From Ignavibacteria bacterium (GTDB taxonomy: Bacteria > Bacteroidota > Ignavibacteria > Kapaibacteriales > UBA4661): a stretch of DNA of 29,375 nt. Positions within the stretch are counted from its first letter, which is position 1, and the number at the start of each line of letters is the position of its first letter. The position numbers were made by a program, and so were the translations under genes. The DNA lies in NCBI GenBank assembly GCA_013298375.1, contig JAAFHM010000008.1, positions 1 through 29,375 of the forward strand. The letters run 5' to 3'. The notes under the pieces are model-generated. The model was given only the letters and a program-made list of their open reading frames with translations, ran no database searches and had not been told where the DNA came from. Shown here in pieces: positions 1 through 8,353 of this stretch.

Positions 1-1075
1 CTTCAGCAGAGCCGCGTGAGCCAAAAGGTCCGAAATATTCCGCACCATCGTCGTCAATTTCAAAACGAATGTCGAGGCGCTTAAAATCAAGGTCGGGCGT
101 GTCGTGTCCGTGCGAAGCCGTACCGAGGCGGATGAACGGATACCGACGATATTTTTTGATAAGCGTGTTGTACTGCGGCTTGTGTGCCTTAATCTCTTTT
201 GATTCAAACAGTAATGCCGAAAGTTCGGTACCGGTTGTTTTCCACTGAATATCGCGTATTTGCTTTACGAGGTCTTTGATTTTACCCGTATGCTGTGCCG
301 ATGGGAGAAAGTACGAATTGACGCGGTTTTTGAGGGATTTTGCCTTGCCGATGTAGAGAATCGTATCATGGAGGTCGCGGAAATAATACACGCCCGGTTC
401 GTCGGGTAAATTTCCCAACTGGTCCTGTAATGCTTGAATGGACTTAGGAACTTTCTTGAAATTCCCCAATCGCTTATTTTGAAAGGTGAGCAATTCATCA
501 AGCGTTTGCACATTAAACTGCTCCTGCAAAATCTCCAGCATCCGCACAAATGCTTGCGCCGTAGCGTAAGCATCGCCATGAGCGCGGTGACGATTTTTGA
601 TAGTAATATCAAAATACGCCGCAACAGCGCCAAGATTGAGTTTGGTACGTTTGGGGAAAAGGCGTTTGGAGATTTTATAGGTGCAAAGACGCGGTATTTC
701 CCGGATGTGGAGATTCGAGCGGACAAAGGTATTGGACACAAACGACCAATCAAATGCGGCATTGTGCGCCACAAAGACTGCGTAAGGCTGCGCAAATATC
801 GGGCGCAAGCGGCTCATTACCTCTTCGGTTTCGGGAGCGCTATAAACCATGCTATTGGAAATGCCCGTAATTTCGGCAATCATCGTGGGAATATGCTGAT
901 GCGGATTGACGAGCGAAGAAAATTCTTCGATAATCTCGCCATCCCGCACCACAATACAGGCTATTTCCGTGATACGATTATCTTTTCCGCTTGGTCCGGT
1001 CGTTTCCACGTCCACGACAAGGAATGGTACTTCGGCGAGGTGAATGTCGTCGTGTGAGGGTTTGGGTTCGTCCAT
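1..1075 (-). CDS. DnaQ-like 3'-5' exonuclease fused to GIY-YIG (UvrC/Cho-like) nuclease domain, partial
   Basis: I translated this frame by hand from the ATG at 1075. It stays open for 358 codons to the left edge, so the C-terminus is missing. Residues about 18-185 form a DEDDh exonuclease: VVDVETTG gives the D22/E24 pair, AHNAAFDWSF the middle acidic residue, and HRAHGDAYATAQ the His-Asp of ExoIII. From about residue 224 a GIY-YIG domain follows (PDEPGVYYF, ILYIGKAKSLKNRV), then the UvrC-like stretch YFGPFGSRGSAE at the edge. Known fusions of this kind join a PolIII-epsilon-like exonuclease to a UvrC N-terminal nuclease and are presumed to act in DNA repair. No convincing ribosome site precedes the ATG. 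It lies 58 bases downstream of the isomerase gene and is probably co-transcribed with it. The family assignment is firm; the precise repair role is unknown. Confidence 0.88.
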   Translation of the reverse strand, partial: MDEPKPSHDDIHLAEVPFLVVDVETTGPSGKDNRITEIACIVVRDGEIIEEFSSLVNPHQHIPTMIAEITGISNSMVYSAPETEEVMSRLRPIFAQPYAVFVAHNAAFDWSFVSNTFVRSNLHIREIPRLCTYKISKRLFPKRTKLNLGAVAAYFDITIKNRHRAHGDAYATAQAFVRMLEILQEQFNVQTLDELLTFQNKRLGNFKKVPKSIQALQDQLGNLPDEPGVYYFRDLHDTILYIGKAKSLKNRVNSYFLPSAQHTGKIKDLVKQIRDIQWKTTGTELSALLFESKEIKAHKPQYNTLIKKYRRYPFIRLGTASHGHDTPDLDFKRLDIRFEIDDDGAEYFGPFGSRGSAE

Positions 1076-1133
1076 TGGTACAAATACACAATCTGCCGAA
1101 GAGCGTTAGTGGCGATAAATAGTGGTTATGCGG

Positions 1134-2216
1134 TTACTCGAACATTTCTTGCTTTTCCGTCGCGGTCTGATAATACGGCGTTTGACGTAATTGATTGACG
1201 GTTTGTGCGCCTGTTAAAAACATTGCTGCGCGAAGTTGGTAGTGCCAACCCCGCATCATTGCTGCCAAAGCGGGCTGTCCTTCTTCGATGAGCGTTTGCA
1301 GAAACGGTCTGGCTGCGGCAGCAAGCGCAGCGCCGAGAACAAGTGTTTTTGCTATGTCCAGCCCCGAAGTAATGCCGCCGGAAGCGATAATCGTTACCTC
1401 GTTTTTCAAGCCCTTGTGGAATTTTTTTACTTCGGTCAGCATTTGCAAACATTCGACCGTTGTTAAACCCCAGTCCCAGAAAACCTCTTTGTAACGGTCT
1501 TCGGGGGCTTTTCCTTCGGAACGCAGAATTTCCACGCCAGCCCAACTTGTGCCGCCCGCTCCGGCGACATCGATAATGCGAACACCAGCGCCCATCAGTG
1601 CTACCGCCACGCCGGATGAAATTCCCGCGCCGACTTCTTTCACAATAATCGGCACACCAAGCGTTTTGGATAAGTCTTCAATACCCGCCAGTACGCCTTT
1701 GAAGCGCGGTGAGCCTTCGGGCTGCATCAACTCTTGAAGCGGGTTCAGATGGACGGTCAGCGCGTTTGCCTCAATCATTTCTACGATGCGGTGCAACTGC
1801 GTCCGTACCTCTGGCTTGGCGACTTCTGCGCCGCCAATGTTTGCCGTTATGGGAATATTCGGTGCAACCTTGCGCACAACGCTGAATGACTCATGGAAGT
1901 CCGAGCGTTCCAGCGCTTGACGCTGCGACCCTACACCCATCGGAATATTGATTTCCGCGCACACTTCGGCTAATTCGCGGTTAATACGCTCCGCATCGGC
2001 ATAGCCGCCCGTCATACACGACACCATAAGCGGCATAGATACTTGCTTCTCAAGAAAGGTTATACCTGTGCGCACGTCCTCGAAATTGAGTTCCGGCAGT
2101 GCGTTATGAATGAGCGAAATCCGCTCCAAACCGCTTGTTTTCTGGCGAAACGTCACACGCTCGCTGACGCAGAGGTCAACGTGGTCTTTTTTACGAGACG
2201 ATATTTCTGTGGGCAT
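1134..2216 (-). CDS. fni: Type 2 isopentenyl-diphosphate delta-isomerase (FMN-dependent)
   Basis: The 360-residue product matches the FMN/NADPH-dependent isomerase that interconverts IPP and DMAPP in isoprenoid synthesis, a cytosolic TIM-barrel unrelated to type 1 Idi. Visible family motifs are RKKDHVDLC at the N-terminus, MPLMVSCMTGGY, GVGSQRQALE, the HLNPLQELMQPEG block with the catalytic Gln and metal-binding region, IIVKEVGAGIS, VAGAGGTSWAGVE, and IASGGITSGLDIAKTLVLGA for phosphate and flavin binding. The length is normal for the family. The ATG at 2216 places the usual N-terminal Lys-Asp-His motif correctly. It follows the second TerD gene by 86 bases on the same strand; there is no obvious functional link to TerD. 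Confidence 0.96.
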   Translation of the reverse strand: MPTEISSRKKDHVDLCVSERVTFRQKTSGLERISLIHNALPELNFEDVRTGITFLEKQVSMPLMVSCMTGGYADAERINRELAEVCAEINIPMGVGSQRQALERSDFHESFSVVRKVAPNIPITANIGGAEVAKPEVRTQLHRIVEMIEANALTVHLNPLQELMQPEGSPRFKGVLAGIEDLSKTLGVPIIVKEVGAGISSGVAVALMGAGVRIIDVAGAGGTSWAGVEILRSEGKAPEDRYKEVFWDWGLTTVECLQMLTEVKKFHKGLKNEVTIIASGGITSGLDIAKTLVLGAALAAAARPFLQTLIEEGQPALAAMMRGWHYQLRAAMFLTGAQTVNQLRQTPYYQTATEKQEMFE

Positions 2217-2302
2217 AATGCTTGAGGAATAATGGGTGAAGATGGCGTGAAATCAAGCGAGAAGCGCAAGTACGCACTTCACAATTTGCACACCAAGAGC
2301 CG

Positions 2303-2959
2303 TTACAAATAATTCTCGCGGATGTGCAGAATTGTTTCCTCAATTCCCTTGGTCGGAATTGGCTCACCGACGGCAATGCAATCCCAGTGTCCGTTTGGCT
2401 GGCGAACAAGTTTGCCCATGACCATCGAAACAAAGCCCTTAAATTGCGGTTCGGAGGCAAGATTGAAGGTTGCGATAACATTATCAACGCGCTCTCTCGT
2501 GCCTTCAAACAAGCGGATTTTTGCGTAGGGAATCGTGGAAAAATCTTGTCCTTTGAAGGAATTAAGATAAAGAACAATCGTCTGAACACGAGAATTTACG
2601 CGGCTGAGGTCAATTTCAATCACTTCATTATCGCGCCCGTCGTCGCCATTGCGGTCACCGACAAGATCGTCGCCACTATGCCGAATGGCAGTATCGTCGG
2701 AGCGCAATTTACGGTAATAGACCGTATCAATGTATGTTTTTTCTGCATCAAACATCGAAGCACTGCCGTCTAAATCAACGCTCAAGGTCTGTTTATCTTC
2801 CCATTTGAAACCGAGAAAGGAGAGTTTTTCGGTGCGCTCAATCACGCCCCAATTCAATCCAATACAAACGCTCTCAAGCCGTTTCCCTTCTTTTTCGAGC
2901 GAGATACTTGAGCCTTTTTTGAGACTAATGCCAGTTTTTTTATTGAGTTCGATTGCCAT
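2303..2959 (-). CDS. TerD-family calcium-binding stress protein (divergent paralogue)
   Basis: This 218-residue protein has the TerD/CABP1 fold signature: an opening strand rich in KKG(S)SISL, CIGLNWG, the acidic VDLDGSASMF motif (D62, D64), and the long acidic loop GDDLVGDRNGDDGRDNE (about 96-112), which in TerD proteins binds two calcium ions. It ends with IPYAKIRLFEG and a beta-rich tail. It is longer than its neighbour at 3032-3592 because of an insertion at about 38-55 (ERTEKLSFLGFKWED). TerD proteins belong to stress and tellurite-resistance networks, but their biochemistry is poorly known. It lies 72 bases after the other TerD gene, so the two look like a tandem duplication that has diverged. 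No clear ribosome site precedes the ATG. Confidence 0.9.
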   Translation of the reverse strand: MAIELNKKTGISLKKGSSISLEKEGKRLESVCIGLNWGVIERTEKLSFLGFKWEDKQTLSVDLDGSASMFDAEKTYIDTVYYRKLRSDDTAIRHSGDDLVGDRNGDDGRDNEVIEIDLSRVNSRVQTIVLYLNSFKGQDFSTIPYAKIRLFEGTRERVDNVIATFNLASEPQFKGFVSMVMGKLVRQPNGHWDCIAVGEPIPTKGIEETILHIRENYL

Positions 2960-3031
2960 GATGCGTGGTAATGAGAGGTTAAAAAATTGAAGTTGATTTG
3001 GAAGATAGTTCTATGACAAATAGGGGATTTT

Positions 3032-3592
3032 TCAAGCGTATCTATCCACATAGCCTTGCAAGCCTGTTTGTGTGCCAGTGCCGGAGGCAACAAATTCCCA
3101 TTCGCCGTTGATTTTGGAAAGCCGTCCAAACTCTACTTCAGTGCTGGTCGGGTAATCCTGAGCGAGGTCGAAGCGCAAGATTTCGCGGTTTGATTCTACA
3201 TCCACGAGCCGAATATACGCATTTTGAATCATGCTGAAATTCTGTCTGCGCGTATCAGCATCATGGATGGTAACGACCATCAGGATTTCAAAAATATTCT
3301 CATTCAGCATTGGCAAATACGCCATAATCACCTCGTCGTCGCCGTCGCCAACACCTGTGCGATTGTCTCCGGTGTGTTGCACTGCGCCGTCGGGCGATTT
3401 GAGATTATTGTAAAAAATAAAGTATTCGTCTTGCGGAATTTTCCCGCCCGCACCCAGCATGAATACTGATGCGTCGAGGTCAAGCGTATGACCGGGCTTT
3501 ACGTCCCAGCCAAGACCAATAATGATTTTTTTGAGCGAAGGTTCTTTTTTGCTAAGGTTAAAGCGTCCGCCTTTTTGCAGCGAAATAGCCAT
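3032..3592 (-). CDS. terD: TerD-family calcium-binding stress protein
   Basis: The 186 residues are a textbook TerD domain. They show ISLQKGGRFNLSKK, IIIGLGWD, DLDASVFML (D38, D40), the NLKSPDGAVQHTGDNRTGVGDGDDE block (residues 64-87) that carries the calcium ligands, and the closing NAYIRLVD and FDLAQDYPTSTEVEFG strands. An AGGAGA ribosome site lies 7 bases before the ATG at 3592, stronger than for most genes here. It starts 20 bases after the PspA-like gene ends, so the two are almost certainly one transcript. TerD with PspA-like partners is a known association in membrane and chemical stress clusters. Tellurite resistance itself cannot be concluded from the sequence. Confidence 0.94.
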   Translation of the reverse strand: MAISLQKGGRFNLSKKEPSLKKIIIGLGWDVKPGHTLDLDASVFMLGAGGKIPQDEYFIFYNNLKSPDGAVQHTGDNRTGVGDGDDEVIMAYLPMLNENIFEILMVVTIHDADTRRQNFSMIQNAYIRLVDVESNREILRFDLAQDYPTSTEVEFGRLSKINGEWEFVASGTGTQTGLQGYVDRYA

Positions 3593-3612
3593 AGAGGGTT
3601 CTCCTGAGCGAT

Positions 3613-4596
3613 TTATGAGGGATTGCGTAAAAAAAAATTGTTGATGCGGTCTTCATGAGTTTCGCCAGACTTCTTGTCGGGAGAGGGCGCTGGGAACGCA
3701 GGAACAGTGCTAGGTTGAGGCTTTTGTTCCGCAAAAAAATTGTCAATCATGCTTTGTTTGTCCGCCGACTTTTGTGCCGCAGCGCCGGAAGCATCTTGCT
3801 GACTACCTCCGCTAGTGCGGGGCTGTTTGGTGGCTTCTGCCGATATTTTTTCTGCCAGCGCAAATGCCGTGCGGAAGCGCTTCAAACTGGTTTCGTTCTG
3901 CAAACGTTCTTTTTCTGCGCGTTCTGTGGCAAACTCTTGTTCGATTTGGGTTTCCAGTGCTTTCAAGGCTGCATCAGCCGACGCGCCGTGAAATTCTCGC
4001 ATTTCGCTTTCCGCTTCGGCAGAGCCGTCCACAGAAAGACGTAATTCCGCGTGAATCGTTTCGCGTTCCAAGAGTTCATGTGATGCGCCGGACTGACGCA
4101 ATTTTGCCAAAAACTCCTCCCGCGATCGTGCCGAAGCCAGTTCTGCGGCAAGCACCGTGCGCCGCGCCTTCAATTCTTCGCGTTGAACCCGCATGGAATC
4201 AATCTGTGTCACGAGCTTTTGCACCGTTGCCGTCATATTGCCAGTGATGCGTTCAAACGACGTTATCACAGATTCAAGGCTTTGCTGCTCTGCTAATGCC
4301 TCGCGTGCTGCGTCGTTGCGTCCGGCTTGTATGTGGTTTCTGGCTTGGCTTGCAAGCTCGGCGTAGGAAGATTTATACTGTTGCAGCATTGCCGATGCTT
4401 CGTTGCGCTCTGTTTGGGCATTGGCTTTTGTTGCTTCGAGGCGCGTAATGACGCTGTTCATCTCGCGCAACGCTTCTTCTATTGCCCGCTCCGCCTCGTC
4501 TGCCGTTGGCATCGGAGGCAAGGATGTATCGAATGCTGCGCTCGTGGTACGCGCTCCATTGGCGGTTTGCAAAAGAGAAAAAAGACTGCGAAACAT
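3613..4596 (-). CDS. PspA/IM30-like coiled-coil protein
   Basis: The protein has 327 residues. Residues about 30-250 are almost entirely charged heptads predicted to be long coiled coil. They include the PspA-like stretch ARNHIQAGRNDAAREALAE (about 85-103), where PspA/IM30 proteins carry an 'A(x)G(x)DLAREAL' segment. PspA/Vipp1 proteins assemble ESCRT-III-like rods on the inner membrane under envelope stress. Residues 255-327 are a low-complexity Ser/Ala/Pro/Lys tail absent from classical 220-residue PspA. The tail contains two related short motifs, SMIDNFFAEQKP (282-293) and DRINNFFLRNPS at the very C-terminus (316-327). Adjacency to two TerD genes supports the PspA call. The exact family membership is an inference from pattern. 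Confidence 0.75.
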   Translation of the reverse strand: MFRSLFSLLQTANGARTTSAAFDTSLPPMPTADEAERAIEEALREMNSVITRLEATKANAQTERNEASAMLQQYKSSYAELASQARNHIQAGRNDAAREALAEQQSLESVITSFERITGNMTATVQKLVTQIDSMRVQREELKARRTVLAAELASARSREEFLAKLRQSGASHELLERETIHAELRLSVDGSAEAESEMREFHGASADAALKALETQIEQEFATERAEKERLQNETSLKRFRTAFALAEKISAEATKQPRTSGGSQQDASGAAAQKSADKQSMIDNFFAEQKPQPSTVPAFPAPSPDKKSGETHEDRINNFFLRNPS

Positions 4597-4631
4597 AGCA
4601 AAATTCTGGTGAATAAGCGAGCAAGAGATGG

Positions 4632-4847
4632 TTATTTTTGTGGCGGAAGTCCATATTCTACGCGCCGCACAGAGTCTTTGTACAAATCTCGTGCAGTGCG
4701 CGTTGAATCAATCATACGTTGCATATAATCTCGCCGCCGCGTCTTCATGTTTTGCTTGACTTCGAGGCGTTCTTTGGTCAACAGCACAAAACCAATCGTG
4801 CCGACAGCAATGACTATCAAAATAAGAAAAAGACGTACAGGGGACAT
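4632..4847 (-). CDS. Small single-pass membrane protein of unknown function
   Basis: The 71 residues open with one clear transmembrane helix (LFLILIVIAVGTIGFVLL, about 6-23). A strongly basic, helical cytoplasmic or periplasmic segment follows (KQNMKTRRRDYMQRM) and then a short polar tail ending GLPPQK. I recognise no family. It is supported as a real gene by its position between the ABC exporter (49 bases upstream) and the PspA-like gene (35 bases downstream) on the same strand, by the membrane-anchor design, and by the lack of any better reading frame in the gap. It could be a membrane partner for the PspA-like protein, by analogy with small Psp membrane proteins such as PspB; that is inference only. 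Confidence 0.65.
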   Translation of the reverse strand: MSPVRLFLILIVIAVGTIGFVLLTKERLEVKQNMKTRRRDYMQRMIDSTRTARDLYKDSVRRVEYGLPPQK

Positions 4848-4896
4848 AACGTGGAGAAATATTGAAGTGTTGTTTGTACATCATCTATCCGAGACC

Positions 4897-6792
4897 TCAC
4901 ACCAACTGCTCTTTGTACTGCAAGCGATAGAGTTTCGCATAGAGTCCATTTTTCGCCAGAAGTTCTTGATGGTTGCCGCTTTCATGGACTTTACCATTAT
5001 GCAGCACGACGATGGTATCTGCGCGTTGAATCGTCGAGAGACGGTGAGCAATAACGATGGAAGTACGCCCTTTGAGCAGGGTTTGGATCGCTAGCTCGAT
5101 TTGCTGCTCCGTTGCGGTATCAACGCTGGAAGTCGCTTCATCCAAAATGAGAATATCCGGATTTGCTGCCAGCGCCCGAGCGAAGGAAATAAGCTGCTTT
5201 TGCCCCACCGAAAGTGTTGCACCGCGCTCCATGACTTGCGTATCGTAGCCTTCGGGCAGTTTTTCGATAAATTCTGAAGCACCGACAGCCTCAGCTGCCG
5301 CATGAATACTTGCACGCGAGATCGCCTCATTGCCCAGCGCAATATTTTCGGCGACAGAGCGCGAAAAGAGAAAGACATCCTGCAACACAATAGCCATGCG
5401 CTTTCGCAAGGATATTTGCTGAACGTCTCGGATGCTCCGACCGTCAATCACAATATCTCCGCCCTGAAATTCATAAAAGCGCGTCAGAAGGTTCATCAAC
5501 GATGATTTTCCGGCACCTGTCGCGCCGACAATGGCGAGCGTTTGTCCTTTTTTTACCGTGAAAGACACATCGCACAACACGTTTTTTGCGCCATCGTAGC
5601 TGAAGGTCACGTCACGAAATTCAACGGCATTCTGTAACGTCGGCATCTCCACTGCATTCGGATTATCACGGACAAAAGACTCATCATCGAGAAGTTGGAA
5701 AATACGCTCTGATGAAGCCATCGCGCTTTGGAGCGTATTGTATTTGTCGGAAAGTTCACGAATGGGGCGGAAGAACATTTCACCAAACATCGAAAAAGCA
5801 ATCACCTCACCGACCGTCATTGTTCCTTGCAAAATATGTCCTGCGGCGTACCAAATCACAATTGCCAGCGATATGGTACTCATCATTTCCACAAAGGGAA
5901 AAAAGACGGCGTAGTAGAACACAGAGCGCACGTGCGCCTCGGTGTGGGCGGCATTGATGTCGTCGAACTCCTTGCGCTGACGCTCTTCCTGAGAGAACAA
6001 CTGAATAATATTCATTCCCGAAATATACTCGTTCAGAAAAGCATTCATACGAGCGACTTGTTTGCGAATTTCGCGGTATTCGCGGCGGACGGCTTTGCGG
6101 AAGATATTTGTTCCATAAATCAATATCGGCACAACACCAATGGTCGCAAGAGCAAGTTGCCAGTTGGTGTAGAACATCATCACGATAATCCAAAAAATCA
6201 TGAAAATATTCGCCACCATCATCACCAAGCCCGATGAAAACACCTCATTCAGCACTTCCACATCATTCGTCACCCGCGTCACCAAGCGTCCTATTGGCGT
6301 GGTATCGTAATAGCGCATCGAAATTTCTTGTAATCGCCGAAACAGGCGCATCCGCACATCCAAAATGGTGGTCTGCCCAATACGCTGCATCAGTTTGGTG
6401 AGCGTGTATTGCAAAACGCCCTGCACAATCAGCAGCGCCATGATAAGCAGGATAATTCCGTATAAACCATTTTGGTCTTTGGAGATAATGTAGTTATCAA
6501 CAGCATATTGGCTCAGTTTCGGGCGCACAGGACCAATACCCGCAACAACGATAGTCAGTGCAAGTACCCCCAGAACTGCCGTGCGGTGCGGTCGAAGAAA
6601 TTCCAAAAGCCGCCGAAGCAAGCTACTATCTATGCCCTTCGACATCGTGTCATCGTTTGGGTCGGTAGTTTTGGTTTTTGGGGAGGATGGTTTTCCGTTG
6701 GACGATGCAGACGAGTGTGTTGCGGAGCCGTTGGAAGAAGGTTTTCCGTTTGGGGCGTGATTTGGCGCGGTTTGCGCCGGATTGGTACTCAT
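4897..6792 (-). CDS. ABC exporter, fused permease and ATPase (MsbA/LmrA type)
   Basis: This 631-residue half-transporter has six predicted membrane helices between about residues 70 and 345 and one nucleotide-binding domain. In the latter, Walker A is GATGAGKS (423-430), the Q-loop is in IVLQDVFLF, the signature is LSVGQ (527-531), Walker B is ILILDE (547-552) and the switch histidine is H583. It would work as a homodimer or a heterodimer, exporting lipids, drugs or peptides; the substrate cannot be read from sequence. The first about 49 residues are a Ser/Asn/Pro/Lys-rich disordered leader. The ATG at 6792 is used, but Met50 (position 6645) is a credible alternative start just before the family's normal N-terminus. 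It lies upstream of the small membrane gene and the PspA-TerD genes and may be co-transcribed with them. Confidence 0.92.
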   Translation of the reverse strand: MSTNPAQTAPNHAPNGKPSSNGSATHSSASSNGKPSSPKTKTTDPNDDTMSKGIDSSLLRRLLEFLRPHRTAVLGVLALTIVVAGIGPVRPKLSQYAVDNYIISKDQNGLYGIILLIMALLIVQGVLQYTLTKLMQRIGQTTILDVRMRLFRRLQEISMRYYDTTPIGRLVTRVTNDVEVLNEVFSSGLVMMVANIFMIFWIIVMMFYTNWQLALATIGVVPILIYGTNIFRKAVRREYREIRKQVARMNAFLNEYISGMNIIQLFSQEERQRKEFDDINAAHTEAHVRSVFYYAVFFPFVEMMSTISLAIVIWYAAGHILQGTMTVGEVIAFSMFGEMFFRPIRELSDKYNTLQSAMASSERIFQLLDDESFVRDNPNAVEMPTLQNAVEFRDVTFSYDGAKNVLCDVSFTVKKGQTLAIVGATGAGKSSLMNLLTRFYEFQGGDIVIDGRSIRDVQQISLRKRMAIVLQDVFLFSRSVAENIALGNEAISRASIHAAAEAVGASEFIEKLPEGYDTQVMERGATLSVGQKQLISFARALAANPDILILDEATSSVDTATEQQIELAIQTLLKGRTSIVIAHRLSTIQRADTIVVLHNGKVHESGNHQELLAKNGLYAKLYRLQYKEQLV

Positions 6793-6933
6793 AATGATTG
6801 TTGTTCGGCTAGGGTAAGAAAGCAGATTCTTTTGCGCTACATTCCCTCAAAATACGCCGATAAAGCGTGGGATGCAAGTGAAAATGAGATTGGCAAGCAA
6901 GTCCTCTCATTCTTCTCTTTGATGACCGAGAAT

Positions 6934-8223
6934 TTATCGTTTATAGACCGTTTGCCCTTGAATAACCGTTTTCTCTATGATGTGGGGATGCGCACCATAG
7001 ACCAGACGGGCAATCATGTTCGCGGGAGAAGCAAATACGCTACTTTCCGGTAAAATTTCCTCCATTCGGCAAACGATAAAATCAGCATCTTTGCCAATAG
7101 CGAAATTGCCAATCGTATCGGCTAATCCAAGCGCCTGAGCGCCACCAAGCGTTGCCAGCCAGAGCGATTCCTCCGCCGTAATAGCGGGCATTTCTTCGCC
7201 ACGATGAAGAATATTCCATGTTTTTGAGCTTTCTGCTGCTTCTTTTGCTTCATTGAACATTGACAGCGAAGAGCCGCCCGCAACATCCGTTCCCAAGCCA
7301 ATACGGAAGCCTTCGCCCAGCATTTGCCTGAGCGCCATCACGCCGCTCTGTAAAAAACGATTCGAGCAGGGGCAATGTGCGATAGAGCAGTTGTGAGCTT
7401 TCAAGAGCGACTTTTCTTGCGGGCTGAGATAAATGGAATGTGCCATGATGGTGCGCTCCGTAAGCAAGCCGTAGGCATGGTAAACATCGGTATAGGAGGC
7501 GTGTTCGGAGAATAACTCAGCGATATAGCGCAATTCCGAAGGGTTCTCTGAAAGGTGTGTTTGAATCCGCAGACCTTCTGCCTGAGCAATTTCGCCAGTT
7601 TTTTTGAGCAAGTCGCGGGAGCAGCTTCCGGCAAAGCGCGGCGTGAGCGTATAGTGCAAACGACCATTGCCCGCGCCATGCCACGCTTTCGCCAGCGCAA
7701 GACTGTCGGCAATATTGTCCGATACCGAATGCAGAATAGTATCCGGCGCACCAAAATCCATCATGGTTTTGCCCATGCACACTCGCAAACCTGCGTGGAA
7801 AGCGGCTTCAAAGGCAATATCGGTCGCTCGGCGATGCGATGAACAATAGACTGACATCGTTGTTGTCCCAAGCCGCACAGCATCATGGAAAAAGCGCTGG
7901 GCGTGAATATGAGCATATTCTTCATCGGCAAAGCGGGCTTCGAGCGGGAAGATGTAGGTATTGAGCCAATCAAGCAATTCTCCCGTTCCAACAGCCGCCG
8001 CTTGATACTGCGGCAGATGAACGTGCGTATCAACGAGTCCCGGCAGAATAACGGCATTTTCATAGCGCTCTTCGGGGATGTTTTCATACTCGCTCAAGGC
8101 TTCCGCCCGTGTTCCCATAAAGATAATTTGCCCGAAATCGCTCACCACAAGCGCACCATCGGGGAAATACTCCAGTCGCCCTGTTTCGAGCGGGTGAACC
8201 ATAAAACCCGTATAAAGTCGCAT
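6934..8223 (-). CDS. guaD: Guanine deaminase (amidohydrolase superfamily)
   Basis: The enzyme converts guanine to xanthine and ammonia in purine salvage. Metal and substrate motifs are visible: PGLVDTHVHLPQY (H67, H69) with the guanine-deaminase-typical Pro-Gln-Tyr, GELLDWLNTYIFPLE, TPRFAGSCS, THLSEN (H223, E226), MAHSIYL (H262), CPCSNRFL, and LGTDVAGGSSLSM with the catalytic Asp near 313. I chose the ATG at 8223, giving 429 residues, because it follows GAGGA at 8227-8231 and begins the normal MRLYTGF strand. A TTG 48 bases upstream would add unrelated residues. A strong terminator separates it from rplY upstream, so it probably has its own promoter. The length fits the family. Confidence 0.93.
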   Translation of the reverse strand: MRLYTGFMVHPLETGRLEYFPDGALVVSDFGQIIFMGTRAEALSEYENIPEERYENAVILPGLVDTHVHLPQYQAAAVGTGELLDWLNTYIFPLEARFADEEYAHIHAQRFFHDAVRLGTTTMSVYCSSHRRATDIAFEAAFHAGLRVCMGKTMMDFGAPDTILHSVSDNIADSLALAKAWHGAGNGRLHYTLTPRFAGSCSRDLLKKTGEIAQAEGLRIQTHLSENPSELRYIAELFSEHASYTDVYHAYGLLTERTIMAHSIYLSPQEKSLLKAHNCSIAHCPCSNRFLQSGVMALRQMLGEGFRIGLGTDVAGGSSLSMFNEAKEAAESSKTWNILHRGEEMPAITAEESLWLATLGGAQALGLADTIGNFAIGKDADFIVCRMEEILPESSVFASPANMIARLVYGAHPHIIEKTVIQGQTVYKR

Positions 8224-8292
8224 ATTTCCTCGTTTCTTGGCTAAATGATTGCGATGTTCAGGAATCAACAAATTATGATGTATTTGTCAACA

Positions 8293-8330
8293 AAAAAGCG
8301 CACTATTCCCAAGGAATACCGCGCTTTTAC
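8293..8330 (-). terminator. Intrinsic terminator after rplY
   Basis: On the minus strand the sequence forms AAAAGCGC-GG-TATTCC-TTG-GGAATA-GT-GCGCTTTTTT. That is an 8-bp and a 6-bp stem separated by a small internal loop, with a tight loop and a terminal U-run. It sits 24 bases after the rplY stop and before guaD, closing the prs-rplY transcript. The A-run on the other side makes weak bidirectional action possible. Confidence 0.85.
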
Positions 8331-8353
8331 TGTTCTGCAAATATAGCGAAATG

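Noticed and set aside
265..795. Minus-strand 176-codon open frame
   Set aside because: It is a different frame inside the exonuclease/GIY-YIG gene and has no family motifs.
434..1057. Plus-strand 207-codon open frame
   Set aside because: It is antisense to the exonuclease/GIY-YIG gene, whose motifs are unambiguous.
8224..8271. TTG start extending guanine deaminase by 16 residues
   Set aside because: The ATG at 8223 has GAGGA in front and starts at the family's first strand.
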